Part shown: positions 17,821 through 27,459 of the stretch, one piece after another
Position numbering within the stretch: the stretch's first letter is position 1
How the letters are laid out: each line of letters begins with the position of its first letter
NCBI RefSeq assembly: GCF_022096995.1
Contig: NZ_JACXGQ010000005.1
Coordinates: 336,092-400,091, forward strand
Origin: Yoonia sp. I 8.24
Lineage (GTDB): Bacteria; Pseudomonadota; Alphaproteobacteria; Rhodobacterales; Rhodobacteraceae
DNA length: 64,000 nucleotides
Reading direction: 5' to 3'
Notes under the pieces: generated by a model
What the model was told of the DNA's origin: nothing
What the model saw: the letters and a program-made list of their open reading frames with translations, nothing else
The model's database searches: none
Made by a program: the position numbers and the translations under genes

Positions 17821-19398
17821 TTAAGCGGGTGACTTGATCCAGACTTCGACGCGACGGTTGATGCGACGGCCTTCTTGGGTCGCGTTACAGCCAGAGGGTG
17901 CTACCTCCCCGTATCCGATCGATGAAATAGAGATGTCATTCAAACGGTTACCTGCATATGCGGCCAATTCTTGTGAGACTTGGGACGCGCGCTGTTCTGA
18001 CAGAACACGGTTACCGTCAAACTGCCCAACATCATCGGTGAAGCCGACCAGAAGGACTTCTGAACCTGCAGGCTGCGTTTCAAGGTATTCAACAAGACGG
18101 TCACGGTCGATCCGGCCGCGTTCATCAAGCTGTGCGGATCCTGTCCGGAAGCGGAACGTTGTGGACAGGCGATCATAGTCGACCATCTGGGCGAGCATCT
18201 GGCGCATAAATCCGGCTTCATAAGCATCAGCAGCTGGGTCAAGCAAACTAAGTCCGCGGCTGCCATCAAGTGATTGTTCGCGGCGATCAACTGCAAATCC
18301 GATAAAGCCAGCTTTGCCGATCAGGCTGTCCGCAGCGTTTGACGTCGCAAATTCTACGAATGCGCGCGATTGGTCAGAAATTGTGTCTGCGCGTGTGTAA
18401 AGATACAGCCGACGCTGCAGCGCGTATTCTTCGGTACGGGCTGAGAATGCGTCAGGTGTCATTGTGATCCCGCATTCGTTGATCAAGCTCACAGGGTTCG
18501 CGCCACGCTGGAACGAATAACCGACAACGCCGATTGCGCCTTGTGTTGCGTTAACCAATTGAGAAGCTTCGCTGCCAGATCCTGCAATCTGCGCCCCAGA
18601 TGCAAGCGACGCTGTGGTGTCGCCAAAAATGCGGTCTTCAAACACGGTCCGTGTGCCAGAGTCTTCTGATTGGGTGACGACGACGATTGGCAAATCTGGG
18701 CCATCAACCTGTGACCAGTTTGTGATTTGGCCGGAATAGATGGCGCGGACTTGATTGGTCGTCAGCGTTTCAATCGGGTTCTCGGCGTTGGTAATCATAA
18801 CAAGGCTGTCGATTGCGACAATGTGTTCTTGGGCAGGGTCAACCATGTTGCCCGCGCCTGCGTCACGTAAGCTGCGTGCCTCGCCGGGGACAATTCGGCG
18901 CGAAGACATCGTTATTTCGGCCTCTTCAGCCAGAAGCTTTTGGAAACCGTCCGTTGATCCTGTCCCGCTAACAAGGATAGAGGTGAGATCGTCACCAAAG
19001 CCCTGATCTGCAGTGAGCGTCGCGATCAATTCACCGCTTTGGCCAGTGTTACCTAGTGCCGCAGCCGCATCAAGCGATCCGGCGTAACCTTCTAAGAGAA
19101 GCGGCATCAGGCCGGATCCAACGACGTCAGAACCCGCAATAGTGATGTCCGTTTCAACAGCACCGAGCGATGGGCAAGATTCGCCCGAACAGCTCACCCG
19201 GCTTGCTGCGACCCGCAATTCTCCGAGTGCGGTTGCAATGACATAGGCGTTGTCTTGGAAATCGACAAATTCACCTGTCATGTTCACGGTGCCATCTGCG
19301 GATGACAATGTCACTTCACCAGCATGTGCCAGACTTGCGATTGTCAGTCCGCTCGCAAGGGTCATCATGCTTAGTGATTTATTTGTTCGCTTACTCAT
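17821..19398 (-). CDS. PstS-like substrate-binding domain fused to OmpA domain
   Basis: 525 aa from the ATG at 19398, which follows a ggggaggag ribosome site; a longer in-frame start is unlikely. Signal peptide about 1-26. A phosphate-ABC-transporter type binding domain covers about residues 70-390 (ITIAGSDVVGSGLMPLLLEG, TNQVRAIYSGQITNWSQVDG, VTQSEDSGTRTVFED, NATQGAIGVVGYS). The last 115 residues are an OmpA/peptidoglycan-binding domain (VLLVGFTDDVGQ, LSEQRASQVSQELA, GRRINRRVEVWI). The ligand-binding part is thus anchored at the cell wall, with no transporter genes nearby. It likely works with the membrane regulator upstream on the same strand. Confidence 0.88.
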   Translation of the reverse strand: MSKRTNKSLSMMTLASGLTIASLAHAGEVTLSSADGTVNMTGEFVDFQDNAYVIATALGELRVAASRVSCSGESCPSLGAVETDITIAGSDVVGSGLMPLLLEGYAGSLDAAAALGNTGQSGELIATLTADQGFGDDLTSILVSGTGSTDGFQKLLAEEAEITMSSRRIVPGEARSLRDAGAGNMVDPAQEHIVAIDSLVMITNAENPIETLTTNQVRAIYSGQITNWSQVDGPDLPIVVVTQSEDSGTRTVFEDRIFGDTTASLASGAQIAGSGSEASQLVNATQGAIGVVGYSFQRGANPVSLINECGITMTPDAFSARTEEYALQRRLYLYTRADTISDQSRAFVEFATSNAADSLIGKAGFIGFAVDRREQSLDGSRGLSLLDPAADAYEAGFMRQMLAQMVDYDRLSTTFRFRTGSAQLDERGRIDRDRLVEYLETQPAGSEVLLVGFTDDVGQFDGNRVLSEQRASQVSQELAAYAGNRLNDISISSIGYGEVAPSGCNATQEGRRINRRVEVWIKSPA

Positions 19399-19617
19399 TG
19401 TTAATAACTCTCCTCCCCGTAACATTTTCTGCTGTGGTGGTGGCAAAAACAGCTGAAGGGATATGTTCGGGTCTTTGTTGTTGGGTAAGTGCTATTAACC
19501 GTTTCAATTGTGCGCAAAATGCGGCGAATTCTTTCCAAATTCGAGGAAATGGCATCAATACCGATCAAAATGTCAATTTTTGTGGCCTAAGTTACGACCT
19601 AAAGCTGCATTTGATAT

Positions 19618-19642
19618 AAAAACACGTGGTTCAAGTGTTTTT
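19618..19642 (-). terminator. intrinsic terminator after the membrane winged-helix gene
   Basis: AAAAACAC and GTGTTTTT form a stem around a short loop, 44 bases past the stop at 19686, so the regulator and the OmpA-fusion gene are probably separate transcripts. The rest of the 287-base gap 19399-19685 shows nothing clear; a Pho box was looked for and not found. Confidence 0.6.
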
Positions 19643-19685
19643 ACAACCGATAGGTGATTCGTGCGGCGGATTGTCACATATCTTT

Positions 19686-20384
19686 CTAGACCATGCGAAT
19701 AACATCTTTATCGATTGCCAACATATAGCCCTGACGCGCGATATTTTTGACCAATAGTTCACTGACCATCTGGTTCCCCAGCGTATCGCGCAGGCGCTTG
19801 ATCCGAGTAGCGCCGGCGGCTTCTTCGCAGTCGGAACTGTCGCGTCCTGAAATAACGCCTTCGATTTCGGCGCCCGATAGTACCTCGTCATCCATGCGGG
19901 CTTCGGCCAAGACCGAAAGTGTTTCAATCGCCGCCGCGGTCAGCTTGAATTCAAAATCGTTCAGGTAGACTGCTTTTTGATCGCGGCTGATGGTCAATGA
20001 ATTGACTTCGATCCCTTGGCGTTCGATTCGGCCCATACGGCGGTTCAGCACAACGAGCATCGCAAGAAACGCGACAGCTGCGATTAACAGTGCTGTCGCG
20101 AACACCAGCAGTACAAAGATGACAAAGCGGTAGGATGACAACGTATCCGAAAATGCTGTCCCGGAATGGGCCAGAATTTCGAGCAGTTTAATTTCGGCGT
20201 TCCCGGTCAACGTGTCATTTTCAACAAACAAACGTTCCACGCGCACATTAAATGCATTGGCGTCAGGTAGGTTGATGAACAAGAGAACAGCCGCGATGGT
20301 CAAGATCAGGACAATTGCGACGATGCCCGCAACCACAATCCGCGATCCAATTTCACGTGCCTCAGTAGCGGAGGAAGTAGTCAC
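19686..20384 (-). CDS. membrane-anchored winged-helix regulator (ToxR-like in parts)
   Basis: 232 aa from the GTG at 20384, chosen because aagaaggga stands just before it; an ATG 54 bases upstream is also in frame. Two membrane helices (about residues 16-39 and 86-112) enclose a short periplasmic loop. The C-terminal 110 residues (LTISRDQKAVYLNDFEFKL, LSVLAEARMDDEVLSGAEIE, RIKRLRDTLGNQMVSELLV, NIARQGYMLAI) have the build of an OmpR/ToxR-type winged helix, with GYML at the wing. ToxR has the DNA-binding part first; here the order is reversed. Not a named family that I know. It overlaps the upstream small gene by 23 bases. Confidence 0.72.
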   Translation of the reverse strand: MTTSSATEAREIGSRIVVAGIVAIVLILTIAAVLLFINLPDANAFNVRVERLFVENDTLTGNAEIKLLEILAHSGTAFSDTLSSYRFVIFVLLVFATALLIAAVAFLAMLVVLNRRMGRIERQGIEVNSLTISRDQKAVYLNDFEFKLTAAAIETLSVLAEARMDDEVLSGAEIEGVISGRDSSDCEEAAGATRIKRLRDTLGNQMVSELLVKNIARQGYMLAIDKDVIRMV

Positions 20385-20643
20385 CAGCGCTGTCCCTTCT
20401 TTCTTGCAGCCCTGCGTCATCAAAGACGCCAAGCACATTCAATAGTTCCCAGCCATCTGCCCGTAGCGCGGCGCGAAGCTGATCTTCGGCTGACCGTACA
20501 CTACAAGCGTCACGTACCTGTGTCACACCATAGTGAAGTCGCAGTGGGTCGTCTTGCTTGGCCTTATAATCGGCATAGCAATCGGCTTGGGCGGCACCCG
20601 CAGTCAGACAAAACGTCATGAATGTATAAGAAAGAATTTTCAT
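20362..20643 (-). CDS. small secreted protein of unknown function
   Basis: 93 aa from the ATG at 20643 (a TTG nine bases earlier is possible). Signal peptide about 1-20 (TFCLTAGAAQA), then a short mature part with two cysteines and a charged helix (RSAEDQLRAALRADGWE). It overlaps the start of the membrane regulator gene, so the two are translationally coupled and perhaps functionally linked, for example as a periplasmic partner of the regulator's loop. No family recognised. Confidence 0.65.
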   Translation of the reverse strand: MKILSYTFMTFCLTAGAAQADCYADYKAKQDDPLRLHYGVTQVRDACSVRSAEDQLRAALRADGWELLNVLGVFDDAGLQERRDSAGDYFLRY

Positions 20644-20811
20644 GGTTTCCAACTGACCTCAAAGCGCCGTGATATTCAATAACTTCCGATGTTATCGCGC
20701 GGGCCATCGTATAACCATCCCCCGATATTGTTTGGCAGCCGGTTTGGGCTGCAATTTCGTTTCATCAGCGTCGATCCGTCCACAAAGGCGCAACAGATGA
20801 AAGGAAAACTC

Positions 20812-21237
20812 ATGTTTAAACCACTGATAGCGGGGGTTGCTGCCCTGTCACTTACTTTTGCGGCGGCCGCGCCCGCACAGGCCAATGGCATTGACCGCGA
20901 CGATGCAGGGAAGATTATTTTTGGGCTAGTTGCCTTGGCTGCGTTGGGCGCGGCAATTGAAAACCGGAATGACAATGACGACCGCGTCACGCAAACCCGG
21001 TCACCAGAAAGGCAGCCTACGCAACGAAATCAAACGCGCCTGCCCTCTGAATGTCTGCGCGAGGTTGGTCGAAACGACCAGATTTTTACGCGCAATTGTT
21101 TGCAAAGGAATGATGTGCGCGTGAATACACTTCCTAACCGCTGCGAAGTGCGCGTGTTCACTCGAAATGGATCACGCAACGGTTTTGACCCCAGCTGTCT
21201 GCGTCAAGAAGGGTACCGTATTGATCGGCGTCATTAA
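20812..21237 (+). CDS. secreted small protein, possibly surface-associated
   Basis: 141 aa. The ATG at 20812 follows aaagga at the right distance and gives a signal peptide ending APAQAN. A second hydrophobic stretch (IIFGLVALAALGAAI, about 31-45) is followed by a polar, Arg/Asn-rich region and a C-terminal part with four cysteines in LPSECLREVG, FTRNCLQRN, LPNRCEVRV and DPSCLRQEGY. I have seen similar small proteins in Rhodobacterales without an assigned function. It stands alone between divergent genes and ends in a strong terminator. Confidence 0.7.
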   Translation: MFKPLIAGVAALSLTFAAAAPAQANGIDRDDAGKIIFGLVALAALGAAIENRNDNDDRVTQTRSPERQPTQRNQTRLPSECLREVGRNDQIFTRNCLQRNDVRVNTLPNRCEVRVFTRNGSRNGFDPSCLRQEGYRIDRRH

Positions 21238-21285
21238 GGCGTCGGCATAAAGCGCGGCTTCAAGCCCCGGTCGCCGCGCCACCTT

Positions 21286-21320
21286 GGGGCAAGGGTTCGA
21301 TATGGCCCTTGCCCCTTTTT
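21286..21320 (+). terminator. intrinsic terminator
   Basis: A perfect 10-bp stem, GGGGCAAGGG with CCCTTGCCCC, and a five-T run. It ends the 20812-21237 gene 48 bases past its stop and insulates rnhB. Confidence 0.9.
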
Positions 21321-21357
21321 ATCTTGAAACGCAGCCAGCGTTCTGGTCACTGGCCGT

Positions 21358-21975
21358 ATGACAACACCAGATTATATATTTGAACAGGCCGCGTTGGCGC
21401 GCGGCTTTTCCGCAATCGCTGGCGTAGACGAAGTTGGGCGCGGGCCTTTGGCCGGACCTGTTGTCGCCGCCGCAGTCATTCTGGACCCAGAAAATATTCC
21501 GGCAGGGCTAAACGACAGTAAGAAACTGACCGCAAAGAAGCGCGATGCGCTTTACGACGCGATTATGGATGCGGCGGAGGTGTCGCTGGCGCAGGCTACG
21601 GTGGCCGAGATTGACGAACATAACATCCTGCGTGCGTCCCATATCGCGATGGTGCGCGCGATTGCGGGGCTAGCGCGCCCTGCAGATCATACGCTGATCG
21701 ACGGCAATCTTGTACCGCGCGGTTTAGACATTTCGAATGAGACAATCATCAAAGGGGATGGGCGCAGCCTGTCGATTGCGGCGGCTTCAGTCATTGCCAA
21801 AGTGTGGCGCGATAGACACATGGTGGATTTGGCGCAACAGTACCCCGGTTATGGCTGGGAAAAGAACGCTGGTTACCCAACAGCGGTGCATAAAAGCGGC
21901 TTGGTCGAATTGGGTGTCACCCCACACCATAGACGTTCGTTCAAACCGGTGCACAATATCTTGTATCAAGAGTAA
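21358..21975 (+). CDS. rnhB: ribonuclease HII
   Basis: 205 aa, normal length. Removes ribonucleotides from DNA and RNA-DNA hybrids. The type 2 motif GVDEVGRGPLAGPV with the catalytic Asp-Glu pair is at about 22-35; LIDGN and the later SIAAASVIAKVWRD, HMVDL and GYGWEKNAGYPT segments are all family-typical. The gene lies 104 bases before ccrM in the same direction, a pairing widely kept in alphaproteobacteria. Confidence 0.97.
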   Translation: MTTPDYIFEQAALARGFSAIAGVDEVGRGPLAGPVVAAAVILDPENIPAGLNDSKKLTAKKRDALYDAIMDAAEVSLAQATVAEIDEHNILRASHIAMVRAIAGLARPADHTLIDGNLVPRGLDISNETIIKGDGRSLSIAAASVIAKVWRDRHMVDLAQQYPGYGWEKNAGYPTAVHKSGLVELGVTPHHRRSFKPVHNILYQE

Positions 21976-22034
21976 ATTGTAACCCATTGATTCAATAAAG
22001 CTTTTGACAGCGAATCGTCTGTGACTCACACTAG

Positions 22035-23189
<1,155 letters not shown>

Positions 23190-23235
23190 CGCAGGCTAAA
23201 CTGCGTCGCATTCCCCAACGTTGATACCGCCGGTG

Positions 23236-23273
23236 ATTGCGGGACGCCCTGCCATAATGGCAGGGGCCGCAAT
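23236..23273 (+). other. structured intergenic element downstream of ccrM
   Basis: A two-part hairpin: ATTGCGG pairs with CCGCAAT, and inside it CCCTGCCAT pairs with ATGGCAGGG around a single-base loop centre (so the tip will open to a few bases). A separate intrinsic terminator follows 10 bases later. The arrangement could be a small RNA or a processed 3' UTR of ccrM. No promoter could be assigned. Confidence 0.45.
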
Positions 23274-23283
23274 TACTAACTTT

Positions 23284-23313
23284 GCCCGCCGTCTTTGTAC
23301 GGCGGGTTTTTTT
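23284..23313 (+). terminator. intrinsic terminator after ccrM
   Basis: CCCGCCGT and ACGGCGGG form the stem and seven T residues follow. Ends ccrM or a small RNA in its 3' region. Confidence 0.92.
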
Positions 23314-23454
23314 GTGTCTTTGGCTCCCACTCCGACATCGCTACGGATATCTAGTCCAGATTGAATGGCGCGCTTGCCCGGCGCTGTTACACGGCTGCGG
23401 TATCGTGTATGTACTTGAGAACAACCAAGCGTTCACCTTTTGGGAGAAATTCAC

Positions 23455-24612
23455 ATGATAACGACACGCTTTATACGCACGGGGCTCACTGCGATCACGT
23501 TTTTCGCGATGATGGGCACAGCCCAGGCACAGCCCGCAGGCGGCCCACCGCGTGATGGCGAAGGCCCACCTGTCGACAAACGGCTTGGCGATACCAGCAT
23601 TCTGATGGGACGCGTTCAAATTCCAGTTTCAGTAGCGACATGCGACGATTCAGCGGGCCATGCGCGGTTGCTGTGCCTGATTGACCTGCTCAAGGCCGAC
23701 ATGGATGAAGAAATTCTAGAATACATCCAGCTTGATTACTCTGTCGCCGAGGGCAAAAACTGGAGCAACTTGCCCGCTGGTGCTTTCCCGGATCGTCCGG
23801 GTGCGTATTTGGGTGAGCTGAGCGTCGAACAGCGCGGTATCCTCAAGGCGATTTTGATGGAAACTGCCAGCCTGACCGAAAACGAAGGCTACGACGAGAT
23901 GGAGCAAACACTGAACGCGGATGACTACATCGGATCGATCAGCACCGATTATAACGTTGGCTATTCATCCTATAACAGCAAGATCGCGTTTCTTGGAACG
24001 CCCGCTGAAACAGGCACTTGGCAGTTGTATTATGGCGGGCACCATTTTGCGTTGACCAATACATATACCGATGGTGCGTTGGCCGGGGCGACGCCATCCT
24101 TTCGTGGAATTGAACCTTTTCCACGTTTCGAAATGAACGGGCGCGAAAACCTGCCGTTGATGCAGGAACGCGAAGCTTTTGCGGCATTGCTGCGGTCATT
24201 GTCCGATGAACAGCGCGAAGCGGCCCTATTGGAAGGCACGTATCGTGATATCCTTGCCGGGCCGCAAAACGATGATGCGATTCCTGACGCGCAAGAGGGC
24301 CTAAATGTAACCGAGCTTTCCGCCGATCAGCAGGCATTGTTGCTTGCCGCAGTCGAGACATATGTCGGTGACCTGAACGAAACTGATGCGGCGGCATATA
24401 TGGCGCAGTACACCGCAGAGCTGTCTGAGACGGTATTGGGTTATTCGGGCACCACGGAAGTAAACACCGAAGACGACTACGTCCGCATCCATGGACCGAC
24501 ACTTTGGCTCGAATTTTCGCTGCAATCGAATAAATCCACAGGTGAGGTCGGGAACCACCCGCATTCAGTTTGGCGTGATCAGGTCGATGATTACGGTGGA
24601 AATACCGAATGA
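23455..24612 (+). CDS. secreted DUF3500 family protein
   Basis: 385 aa. The ATG at 23455 follows gggagaaattcac. Signal peptide about 1-25 (MMGTAQAQ), then a short Gly/Pro-rich linker. The DUF3500 core is recognised from WQLYYGGHHFALTNTY, GATPSFRGIEPFPR and the closing VRIHGPTLWLEFSLQ and GNHPHSVWRD segments. Family function is unknown. The His-rich pieces could bind metal. Overlaps the following gene as ATGA. Confidence 0.85.
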   Translation: MITTRFIRTGLTAITFFAMMGTAQAQPAGGPPRDGEGPPVDKRLGDTSILMGRVQIPVSVATCDDSAGHARLLCLIDLLKADMDEEILEYIQLDYSVAEGKNWSNLPAGAFPDRPGAYLGELSVEQRGILKAILMETASLTENEGYDEMEQTLNADDYIGSISTDYNVGYSSYNSKIAFLGTPAETGTWQLYYGGHHFALTNTYTDGALAGATPSFRGIEPFPRFEMNGRENLPLMQEREAFAALLRSLSDEQREAALLEGTYRDILAGPQNDDAIPDAQEGLNVTELSADQQALLLAAVETYVGDLNETDAAAYMAQYTAELSETVLGYSGTTEVNTEDDYVRIHGPTLWLEFSLQSNKSTGEVGNHPHSVWRDQVDDYGGNTE

Positions 24613-25169
24613 AATTGAACCAATTTGGGCGGGCTTTCATGCTCGCCCTTGCGGTTTGGATCGGTAGCATGGGAGGCGTCCTTGCCCATGCATTACCGGA
24701 CAGTACACTGATTTTCGCTGAAGACGAGGATCAGATTTCGTTGACGATCCAGCTGGCTCTGGAAGACCTGACCATCGCGGAACCCACACTTGTAGATCTT
24801 ATGGAACATCCCGTTGCGCAAGATATTCCTGCGGCTGATGTGGCTGTGGTTGCAAGGTATTTTGCGCAACACTTACAAATCCAAAACGATGACGGAGCGT
24901 TCAGCCCTACGCTGGCGGGTGTGGCAATTGAAACTGCCCATAACGACCATGTTGGCCGTTATGCTTTGCTAACGCTCCAGTACCAATTTCCGGCTTCCAC
25001 ATCGCCATTGTACCTAACCTATGACGCTATCATGCACGAAGTTCGCAATCAGCGCGCGGCTGTGTATTGGCAAGAATCAGGGTCTGAACCCCGGATTATT
25101 GAAGAATTCGGGTACAGGCCTGTGGATGGGATGCAGCAGCCAATCCAATTGAATTTTCTCTCGCGGTAA
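24609..25169 (+). CDS. secreted protein coupled to DUF3500 gene, HupE/UreJ-N-terminus-like
   Basis: 186 aa with a signal peptide ending VLAHALPDS. The mature part begins HALPDSTLIF, as do the exported N-terminal domains of HupE/UreJ-type metal proteins, and shows beta-rich segments (ISLTIQLALEDL, YALLTLQYQF, PLYLTYDAIMHEV, RAAVYWQES). The multi-helix membrane part of HupE/UreJ is absent; the protein ends as a soluble domain. The start overlaps the DUF3500 stop, so the two products likely work together. The stop is immediately next to the stop of the convergent alkB-like gene with no terminator between. Confidence 0.7.
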   Translation: MKLNQFGRAFMLALAVWIGSMGGVLAHALPDSTLIFAEDEDQISLTIQLALEDLTIAEPTLVDLMEHPVAQDIPAADVAVVARYFAQHLQIQNDDGAFSPTLAGVAIETAHNDHVGRYALLTLQYQFPASTSPLYLTYDAIMHEVRNQRAAVYWQESGSEPRIIEEFGYRPVDGMQQPIQLNFLSR

Positions 25170-26291
25170 TCACCGGGGAAGCGGGTTTGTGGCTTCTTTG
25201 TATGGAGTCCATTCTTCGATTTCTGGGTAGAATTTTGTGCGCCACGCTTTGACACGTGGGTGCATCACTCGCCGCCATGCGGTCGGCACAAGCGCAACCA
25301 TTGTCATCACCGGATAGCCAAGCGGCAATTGCGGGGCTTCTTCTTCGGTATAGTTTTGCAAAAGTGGGAAGCGGCGATCCGGTTTATAGTGGTGGTCGGA
25401 ATGGCGTTGCAGGTTGATCAACAGCCAGTTCGACGCCTTATGTGCCGCATTCCATGAATGGCGTGGCTTGACGTGTTCGTATTTACCATCGCCCAAATGT
25501 TTGCGGGTCAACGCGTAATGTTCGACGTAATTTACCAGCTCAAGCTGAAACACGGCCCAAAATGCCTGTGTCGCAAACAAGAAAACGCCCCACCATCCGG
25601 CGATAACCCACGCGAGGATCGCAAAGCCGATTTCAAGCGCCCAGTAGCGCCAAAACGGATTGGATCGATGGTGCCACGGCAGTTTTTTGCGCGATAGCAT
25701 CTCTTTTTCGGCAAGGAATGCGGATTTCAGACTTTGCCAAAGCACACGCGGAAAGAAGTGATAAAATGATTCTCCATAGCGGGCGCTGACCGGGTCGCGC
25801 GGCGTGGCAACATAGCGATGATGCACCAGCAAATGTTCGGATCGAAAATGCCCGTACAAGACAGACCCAAGCAAAATATCCCCCAACCACCGCTCAAATT
25901 TGGGTTTTTGGTGCATGAGCTCGTGGCTGTAATTAATTCCAATTGTACCGGACAAGATGCCAAGCCCCGCAAAAAGAGCCCATTGCGCCACCCAGCCCAA
26001 GTGGTCCGATGCGGTAACATAAACCATAATCCCAAATATCGTGATCAGTTGCAGCGGCACCCAAAGAATTGTGATCGCGCGGTACCAGAACAGGTCCTTT
26101 ACGCTGGTTTCTGGATCGTTGTTGTCCAAGTTCAAGCCAAGCAGGAAGTCCAATAGGCTGAACAAAAACCAGGTACAAAGTGGCAGTAGGGCGATTGTCC
26201 AGCCACCATAGATTGCCGCGACGAACGCAAGCGGAATCAGCATCAAGGACAGCCAAAACGGCAGCGTGGCGGTAATCCGGTTGATTGGCAT
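25170..26291 (-). CDS. alkB: alkane 1-monooxygenase-like membrane di-iron hydroxylase
   Basis: 373 aa from the ATG at 26291, preceded by a strong aggagg. Inserts oxygen at the end of alkanes or related substrates, in the inner membrane. All histidine groups of the family are visible: NYSHELMHQ, HLLVHHRYVATPRDP, NYVEHYAL, WNAAHKASN and LQRHSDHHYKP, with six hydrophobic segments around them. It lies 47 bases after mutY in the same direction; no rubredoxin gene is nearby, so electrons must come from elsewhere. Whether it works on alkanes or on another terminal methyl group cannot be told from the sequence. Confidence 0.9.
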   Translation of the reverse strand: MPINRITATLPFWLSLMLIPLAFVAAIYGGWTIALLPLCTWFLFSLLDFLLGLNLDNNDPETSVKDLFWYRAITILWVPLQLITIFGIMVYVTASDHLGWVAQWALFAGLGILSGTIGINYSHELMHQKPKFERWLGDILLGSVLYGHFRSEHLLVHHRYVATPRDPVSARYGESFYHFFPRVLWQSLKSAFLAEKEMLSRKKLPWHHRSNPFWRYWALEIGFAILAWVIAGWWGVFLFATQAFWAVFQLELVNYVEHYALTRKHLGDGKYEHVKPRHSWNAAHKASNWLLINLQRHSDHHYKPDRRFPLLQNYTEEEAPQLPLGYPVMTMVALVPTAWRRVMHPRVKAWRTKFYPEIEEWTPYKEATNPLPR

Positions 26292-26338
26292 GGGACGCCT
26301 CCTATCTATCAGCAATCTAGGCACCCGATACCCAGCGC

Positions 26339-27391
26339 TCAAGCATTGCTTAGCGCCGGGGCCGCGATATCGTATACTTTACGCATGGCTGTAGGTAGGG
26401 ATTCGGGGTCAAAATCAGCTGCGCTGATAAACTTGCCGCGTATGGATGCCGCCTGTGCATCGACGGTGGTGACCATCACCGTGAGCCGCAAGTGAAAATG
26501 CGTGAATGTGTGGCGGGCCTGCGTGTTCAGGGTTTGCCAATTCGCGTCAAGCGGTGGTGCCGGGGCGGGGGCATCCCCCCATTCCGATCCGGGCCAGCCC
26601 AACATACCGCCAAGCAACCCGCTTTCTGGGCGGGTTTCAAGCAATAGCGCCCCATCGTCGCGCTGCACGACATAAGCGATGCCGTGCCGCGTGGGTGTTT
26701 TCTTTTTGGGTGTTTTCTTGGGAAGTTCCGCTGCGGTGCCTGCAATTCGCGCCGCGCATGGCGTGCGCCATGGGCAATTCCCACATGCTGGATTGCGCGG
26801 TGTACAAACCGTTGCGCCAAGATCCATAACCGCTTGGGCGTAATCGCCCGGACGGCGCGCAGGTGTCAACGCACGTGCCTTTTCTGTCAGCGCCGGTTTT
26901 GATTTCGGCAGCGGGTCATGGATATCATACAGCCGCGCCATCACCCGTTCGACATTCCCGTCGACAACGGTTTCGGGCAGGTCAAATGCAATCGATGCAA
27001 TTGCGGCGGCGGTATATGGCCCGATTCCCGGCAGGGTGAGAAGCAAAGCATGATCAGTAGGAAATTCCCCACCATGATTTGCGACAACAGCGCGGGCGCA
27101 TTTCAGCAGGTTGCGCGCGCGTGCATAGTACCCCAACCCGGCCCAAGCGGCCATGACATCCGCATCATCCGCCGCCGAAAGGTCGTGGATAGTTGGCCAT
27201 AAACACATGAATTTATTATGATATTCTCGGACGGCAGCAACAGTGGTTTGTTGCAACATGACCTCTGACAGCCAGACGGCATAGGGATCAGGTAGCGTCC
27301 CACGTTTGCGCGCGCCGGGCGGTATCCGCCACGGCATTTCGCGGGCATGGGCGTCGTACCAGTTCAAAAGCTGCAAGCTGAGGTCACGCAA
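26339..27391 (-). CDS. mutY: A/G-specific adenine glycosylase
   Basis: 350 aa. Removes adenine opposite 8-oxoguanine. Visible: catalytic Glu in WLSEVMLQQTTV, helix-hairpin-helix LPGIGPYTAAAIAS with Asp in VVDGNVERVMAR, and the iron-sulphur loop CTPRNPACGNCPWRTPC (C-x6-C-x2-C-x5-C). The C-terminal MutT-like domain for 8-oxoG recognition follows (YVVQRDDGALLLETRPE). Start is a TTG at 27391 behind aaagg; no better start was found. Divergent from dciA with a 68-base gap. Confidence 0.95.
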   Translation of the reverse strand: MRDLSLQLLNWYDAHAREMPWRIPPGARKRGTLPDPYAVWLSEVMLQQTTVAAVREYHNKFMCLWPTIHDLSAADDADVMAAWAGLGYYARARNLLKCARAVVANHGGEFPTDHALLLTLPGIGPYTAAAIASIAFDLPETVVDGNVERVMARLYDIHDPLPKSKPALTEKARALTPARRPGDYAQAVMDLGATVCTPRNPACGNCPWRTPCAARIAGTAAELPKKTPKKKTPTRHGIAYVVQRDDGALLLETRPESGLLGGMLGWPGSEWGDAPAPAPPLDANWQTLNTQARHTFTHFHLRLTVMVTTVDAQAASIRGKFISAADFDPESLPTAMRKVYDIAAPALSNA

Positions 27392-27459
27392 TGGTTATTT
27401 ACCTTTCACAACGTAGGCGCTGACTTGGCGCAACCGTTCACATACAGTAAAGATCAGAT

